Positions 60,321 to 64,000 of a stretch of DNA of 64,000 bases are shown in pieces. The stretch lies in NCBI GenBank assembly GCA_963837365.1, contig CAWIMW010000002.1, positions 1 to 64,000 of the forward strand, given 5' to 3'. The translations under genes were made by a program, and so were the position numbers. The notes under the pieces are model-generated. The model saw only the letters and a program-made list of their open reading frames with translations. It was not told where the DNA came from and ran no database searches. The first letter of the stretch is position 1. Each line of letters starts with the position of its first letter. This stretch comes from CAWBXL01 sp963837365 (lineage in GTDB: Bacteria > Acidobacteriota > Terriglobia > Terriglobales > Acidobacteriaceae).

Positions 60321-61556
60321 ATGACCGATCAGAGCTTCGACATTGTGGTAATTGGCGGCGGCATTGTCGGCCTGGCAACCGCGCTACACATTACCCGCAG
60401 TTTTCCCCGGTTGCGCCTGCTTCTTGTGGAAAAGGAAGCTGCGGTCGCCAAACACCAAAGCGGTCACAATAGCGGCGTCATTCACTCCGGCATTTATTAC
60501 AAACCAGGATCGCTCAAGGCCAAGCTGTGTGTCGAGGGCGCTGCGGCAATGGTGGAGTTCTGCCGCGAACACAAAATCACCCACAAAATCTGCGGCAAGG
60601 TTATCGTGGCGACAAGCGAAGAGGAATTTCCCCGCTTGCAGACCTTGCTCGAACGTGGGCAAGCCAACGGCCTGTCCGGAGTACGACAGCTGAATCCCGA
60701 ACAGATCCGCGAGATCGAGCCCCATTGCAGCGGATTGCGCGGCCTTTATGTCCCCCAGACGGGCATCGCCGATTACCCAGCCGTCTGCGAGAAGTATGCG
60801 GAGTTGATCGCCGCGAACGGCGGCGCAGTGCGAACCGCAACCAAGGTTACAGGATTTGCGGGCGGCAACGGAGAAACTGTAGTTGAAACCACGCAGGGAG
60901 CATTTGCCACCCACTATGTAATCAACTGCGCTGGGTTGCATAGCGACCGCATGAGCCGTATGGCAGGACAAACGCCGGGAGTGCAGATTGTCCCCTTCCG
61001 CGGCGAGTATTATGACCTGGTTCCTGAGAAAGAATATCTGGTGAAGTCGCTGATCTATCCCGTCCCCGATCCGCGCTTCCCTTTCCTCGGAGTACACTTC
61101 ACCCAGCGCGTCCACGGTGGCGTTGACGCAGGCCCCAATGCAGTGCTGGCCCTCAAACGGGAAGGATACCGCTGGCGGGACGTCAGCATTCGCGACACGG
61201 CTGATACGATGATATATCCAGGATTCTGGCGCCTGGCGGGAAAATATTGGCGCTATGGAGCGAGTGAAGTTTACCGGTCTTTGAGCAAACAGTCTTTCGT
61301 TCGTGCCTTACAGCGGTTGGTCCCGGAAGTGCGCAGCCAGGACTTGGTGCGCGACGGCTCGGGTGTGCGGGCACAAGCGTTGCGACGGGACGGGTCTTTG
61401 GTGGATGACTTCCAGTTTCTGCGCTCCAGCAACCTGCTCCACGTATGCAATGTGCCCTCGCCAGCTGCAACCGCTTCACTGGCTATCGGACGCTCGGTCG
61501 CAAAAATGGCAGAGCAGGAATTTGGATTCCAGGGAAAGTTAGCGGTGACAGATTGA
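60321..61556 (+). CDS. lhgO: L-2-hydroxyglutarate oxidase
   Basis: The 411-aa FAD-dependent enzyme oxidises L-2-hydroxyglutarate to 2-oxoglutarate. The Rossmann start is IVVIGGGIVGLATA (8-21), with the family block HNSGVIHSGIYYKPGS, NCAGLHSDRM and C-terminal LRSSNLLHVCNVPSPAATASLAIGR. Length is typical of LhgO (about 395-420). ATG 60321; the ribosome site AAGGTC is weak. It is coupled by a TTGA overlap with the following lipoprotein. Confidence 0.93.
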   Translation: MTDQSFDIVVIGGGIVGLATALHITRSFPRLRLLLVEKEAAVAKHQSGHNSGVIHSGIYYKPGSLKAKLCVEGAAAMVEFCREHKITHKICGKVIVATSEEEFPRLQTLLERGQANGLSGVRQLNPEQIREIEPHCSGLRGLYVPQTGIADYPAVCEKYAELIAANGGAVRTATKVTGFAGGNGETVVETTQGAFATHYVINCAGLHSDRMSRMAGQTPGVQIVPFRGEYYDLVPEKEYLVKSLIYPVPDPRFPFLGVHFTQRVHGGVDAGPNAVLALKREGYRWRDVSIRDTADTMIYPGFWRLAGKYWRYGASEVYRSLSKQSFVRALQRLVPEVRSQDLVRDGSGVRAQALRRDGSLVDDFQFLRSSNLLHVCNVPSPAATASLAIGRSVAKMAEQEFGFQGKLAVTD

Positions 61557-62377
61557 AACTCCCGTCCCGCAGTATGACCTACGGCCTGGCCATGGCTCTC
61601 CTGCTGGCTTTCTGTTCCGCCTGCGGTGGAGCGGCCAGCGGAGGGTCTGGAGGTTCGGGCGGCGGTTCCGGTACGGCTCCGGTTTTCGTAGCGGAAACCC
61701 ATTCCGCAACTGACGGCGCGGGGGCCCAATTCAACAATGCAACTCTCCCTATTAGTGTCAGCGGGACCAACACCCTTTTGATCGCCGCCTGGCATTCGGA
61801 ATGGGATGGTCTCTCGACGACTGCGTGCCCGCAGTGTTGGACAGTGACGTTCGCGGGAGCACCTGGTACCGTGATCGCGGACACCAACGGGTATAACGGC
61901 GGGGACGGCAATCACCGGTTCAGGATTTATTACTGGCTGAATCCTCCCCAGGGCACCAATAACCTGATGGTCGCCAACCCAAACAGCGGGGCAAATGAAT
62001 TGGCAGTTTCCGCGGTGCTGTTTGCCAACGTATCGCAGACAGCTCCCATTGGGACGCCGGTTTTGGATGTTTCCACGACTGGGCGGACCAGCGAGAGCGA
62101 AACGGTAAGCAGTTCTACCGGTGACCTGGTCCTCCACGTGATCGCCGATGCGTTGCATATCACGGGAAATTTAGGAAGCGGAGAGACGTCCCGATCCCTG
62201 GCGAACGATGGTAGCCCAAAAAACGGGCCAGGGGACGGCGATGCAAGTCTGTGGTTTTCGACCAAACCGGGAGCGGCCTCTGCTACAACAGTTTCGTCCT
62301 CCGGCTGGGCCAGCGGCCCCGCTCCTTCGCCCAGAGTTATCAATGGCGTAGCCATTGCCATTCATGGGACCAAGTAG
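61553..62377 (+). CDS. Lipoprotein of unknown function
   Basis: The 274-aa protein has a short lipobox (AFCSAC, near residue 22) and a Gly/Ser linker, then a beta-rich domain (VSGTNTLLIAAWHSEWDG, VTFAGAPGTVIADTN, FRIYYWLNPPQGTNNLMV) of a kind common in acidobacterial secreted proteins. TTG 61553 (overlapping lhgO stop) gives a basic start (KLPSR) before the hydrophobic part; ATG 61574 is the alternative. A frame open further upstream to 61445 lies inside lhgO and is not used. Confidence 0.7.
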   Translation: MKLPSRSMTYGLAMALLLAFCSACGGAASGGSGGSGGGSGTAPVFVAETHSATDGAGAQFNNATLPISVSGTNTLLIAAWHSEWDGLSTTACPQCWTVTFAGAPGTVIADTNGYNGGDGNHRFRIYYWLNPPQGTNNLMVANPNSGANELAVSAVLFANVSQTAPIGTPVLDVSTTGRTSESETVSSSTGDLVLHVIADALHITGNLGSGETSRSLANDGSPKNGPGDGDASLWFSTKPGAASATTVSSSGWASGPAPSPRVINGVAIAIHGTK

Positions 62378-62401
62378 TTGCCATCGCACTTGTACAAAAA
62401 A

Positions 62402-62430
62402 AGGCACGTGCCAACCTGCGGCACGTGCCT
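62402..62430. terminator. Bidirectional hairpin terminator
   Basis: AGGCACGTGCC (62402-62412) pairs perfectly with GGCACGTGCCT (62420-62430), 7-nt loop, preceded by seven A residues and followed by GATTTC. It sits between the lipoprotein gene and the convergent propeller gene. Confidence 0.8.
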
Positions 62431-62485
62431 GATTTCTGACTAACCTGCTTCCCGCAATATTTACTTCAGCACCGCTTGCGCTTTT

Positions 62486-64000
62486 CTATGGCAGCAACCC
62501 GAACGCCACCAACTGTCCTTGTGAAACGATGAACACCTTGCCGTTGGCCACCAGCGGAATCGTGAACTTCGTGCCTAATCCGAAGCTGTCGCGCGCCCCG
62601 GCCTGCGTGCTGTTATACAGCTCGGTCGCAAGATTGTTGGCGTCGTAAGCCCGCAGGACACCATTGGTGGGACTGTTGTCCTGCATGGCCCACAGAATGC
62701 CGTTGCTGGCGCCATTGGATGAGACCGCGAAAAATGCTCCGCGGTTGGGATAGGTTTCCGGCGACTGCGAAACCGATGCCGAAGACAGCACTCCGTTGCT
62801 GAACTTAAATAGCCTGAGGTTGTCCGACACCGCGCCGAAATACACGCTGTCGTTGTAGAACACCGGGATACTGTAGTTGCCCTCTTCCGCACCTCCATGC
62901 CGCAACACTCCCGGCAAAGTCTGGATGATCTGGCTGTCGCTGTTGGACTGGAAGTGGCCCATGTTGTCGCGGTTGATGACATAGATGGTCCCAGTCTTGG
63001 CGGCAGCTACCATGCGGTGAGGCGTCGCCCCGGGTTGATCAATCAACAAGACGGGGCCAGCCGACGACAAATCGAAATTGCCCGACTCCAAGTTTGCCTG
63101 ATCGAACGGCGTGAAGTAGTCCACGACACTCCCCGCCGGGCTGAGTTTCACCACCGTGTCCCCGTAATCGGAGCCGCCGCTGTTGGCGTTGAAGTTTCCG
63201 TTGCCGGTGGTAAAGAAGATATTGCCGCTGGCATCGGTGGCCAGGGCTTCTCCGCTCTGCCAGATTCCACCGCCGTAGCCGTTGGGGCTGACGCTCCACG
63301 CCATGACTTGCTGCAAGGTGGCCGCGTTATAACCGAGCACCCATCCATGCCACGGTTGGTGGTCACCGTGCGAAGCGTATCCGAGGTACACAACGCCGTT
63401 GCTCAAAAGCAAGCCAGGCCGCTGGTTTTGCCTTAACGAATCAAAGGGCAGGGTCCCCCCTGCTGATCCATTGCCTGTCCCCGGCACGCTACCGCTGATG
63501 ACCACCGGTCCGCCAAACTTTTCGGCCCCGGTGGTGATATCGAGTGCGTGCAACCGTTGCACATAGGTGCTGCCGCCTTCCTTGGTTTTGGCAACTACGT
63601 ACAGGGTGTTGGTTGCCTGGTCAATGGTCGGCGTACCGGTAATGCCGATTTCCGTGAGGATGTCCCCGCACTCGCCGGTATCGGCGCACGGCACTGTAGT
63701 GACACCACTCTTGAGGAAGCTTACCTGCCAGATAGGAACAGCGGACAAACCGTCGGCATCGAAGGCATACACACTATCGTGTTCCGTGGCGAGATAAACC
63801 ACGTTGTGGACTCCCTGGCCGGGAATGTTCACATTGGCGACATACAACGGCGAGGCATACGCCAGACCGTCAATGTTGTAGGCAAACAATTTTCCGAACT
63901 GGGTGGAATTGACATTGCCGGCAGTCAATACCGTCTCGTTCGAGTTGAGGCCGCTCCGCATGTTGTCATTGTGGTAGGTGTACACGCCGGGAAGGTTAGT
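62486..64000 (-). CDS. PQQ-like beta-propeller protein, 5'-truncated by window edge
   Basis: The frame is open from base 64000 (TNLPGVYTYHNDN) to the stop at 62486, 504 residues, without the signal peptide or start, which must lie outside. Propeller-like strand pairs recur: GVHNVVYLATEHDSVYAFDAD, TNTLYVVAKTKEG, LHALDITTGAEKFGGP, GNIFFTTGNGNF, GTIYVINRDNMGHF, DSVYFGAVSDNLRLFKF. It resembles secreted PQQ-repeat proteins, but Asp-Trp quinone-binding residues are not seen, so enzymatic activity is not claimed. Confidence 0.82.
   Translation of the reverse strand, partial: TNLPGVYTYHNDNMRSGLNSNETVLTAGNVNSTQFGKLFAYNIDGLAYASPLYVANVNIPGQGVHNVVYLATEHDSVYAFDADGLSAVPIWQVSFLKSGVTTVPCADTGECGDILTEIGITGTPTIDQATNTLYVVAKTKEGGSTYVQRLHALDITTGAEKFGGPVVISGSVPGTGNGSAGGTLPFDSLRQNQRPGLLLSNGVVYLGYASHGDHQPWHGWVLGYNAATLQQVMAWSVSPNGYGGGIWQSGEALATDASGNIFFTTGNGNFNANSGGSDYGDTVVKLSPAGSVVDYFTPFDQANLESGNFDLSSAGPVLLIDQPGATPHRMVAAAKTGTIYVINRDNMGHFQSNSDSQIIQTLPGVLRHGGAEEGNYSIPVFYNDSVYFGAVSDNLRLFKFSNGVLSSASVSQSPETYPNRGAFFAVSSNGASNGILWAMQDNSPTNGVLRAYDANNLATELYNSTQAGARDSFGLGTKFTIPLVANGKVFIVSQGQLVAFGLLP

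Noticed and set aside
1..64000. CRISPR array, tRNA or rRNA genes
   Set aside because: No regularly spaced short repeats, cloverleaf-like sequence or rRNA-like conserved blocks were recognised in the spacers.

Overview
The window looks like a chromosomal segment of an acidobacterium (class Terriglobia, Koribacter-like). This is inferred from gene content and style, not from a marker gene: GC is moderately high, many secreted proteins are typical of that phylum (choice-of-anchor D lipoproteins, Asp-box beta-propellers, FecR and DUF3011 proteins), several proteins are TonB-like, and the ORFs sit beside small hairpin-rich spacers. No rRNA, tRNA or CRISPR array was seen.

Layout. 1-4.9 kb: the end of a GxxExxY protein, an amino-acid permease broken by several frameshifts, then a TonB-like protein and a secreted M48 protease. 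5.0-9.9 kb: DNA polymerase IV, then an accessory-looking stretch holding an orphan membrane-anchored protein and an IS110 transposase, bracketed by two copies of an ~85 bp direct repeat. 9.9-18.9 kb: frameshifted glycogen synthase, rsmA, an AmrB/MEMO gene, three secreted proteins, ruvC and a cstA-ybdD pair. 19-24 kb: three polytopic GT-C/GT87-type glycosyltransferases with a DUF3467 gene. 23.8-32.1 kb: transport genes, namely modBC (modC frameshifted), a MacA-MacB tripartite exporter with a small HTH-like gene between ATPase and permease, and an ABC-2 exporter downstream of a TlpA-like thioredoxin.

32.4-42.9 kb: a 1362-residue secreted propeller protein, proC, a GAF/TonB fusion split by a frameshift, an MFS transporter with a damaged start codon, a UDP-glucuronate decarboxylase-like gene, a receiver-PilZ-PilZ protein and a small membrane zinc-finger protein. 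43.2-48.5 kb: an operon of minor pseudopilins (GspH/FimT, PilV, PilW, PilX) closed by a strong terminator; the PilX gene is interrupted. 48.6-56.6 kb: a HAD hydrolase, a zinc-ribbon/NTF2-like protein, a small TonB protein, a 620 bp structured non-coding region, and two choice-of-anchor D/FN3 lipoproteins, the first containing an exact-period 624 bp higher-order repeat. 56.8-60.2 kb: rmlA, rmlB, a small coiled-coil protein and an exosortase. 60.3-64 kb: lhgO, a lipoprotein and the end of a PQQ-like propeller protein that runs off the window.

Main theme: cell-envelope and extracellular biology (polysaccharide precursors, membrane glycosyltransferases, exosortase, pseudopilins, large secreted adhesin-like proteins, c-di-GMP sensing). 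A second theme is quality or decay: at least six otherwise well-conserved genes carry single-base frame changes, which suggests either sequencing/assembly indels or many recent inactivations. The most interesting non-coding candidates are the hairpin-rich leader upstream of the IS110 transposase (a possible bridge RNA) and the structured region at 50.6-51.23 kb in front of the large repeat lipoprotein.
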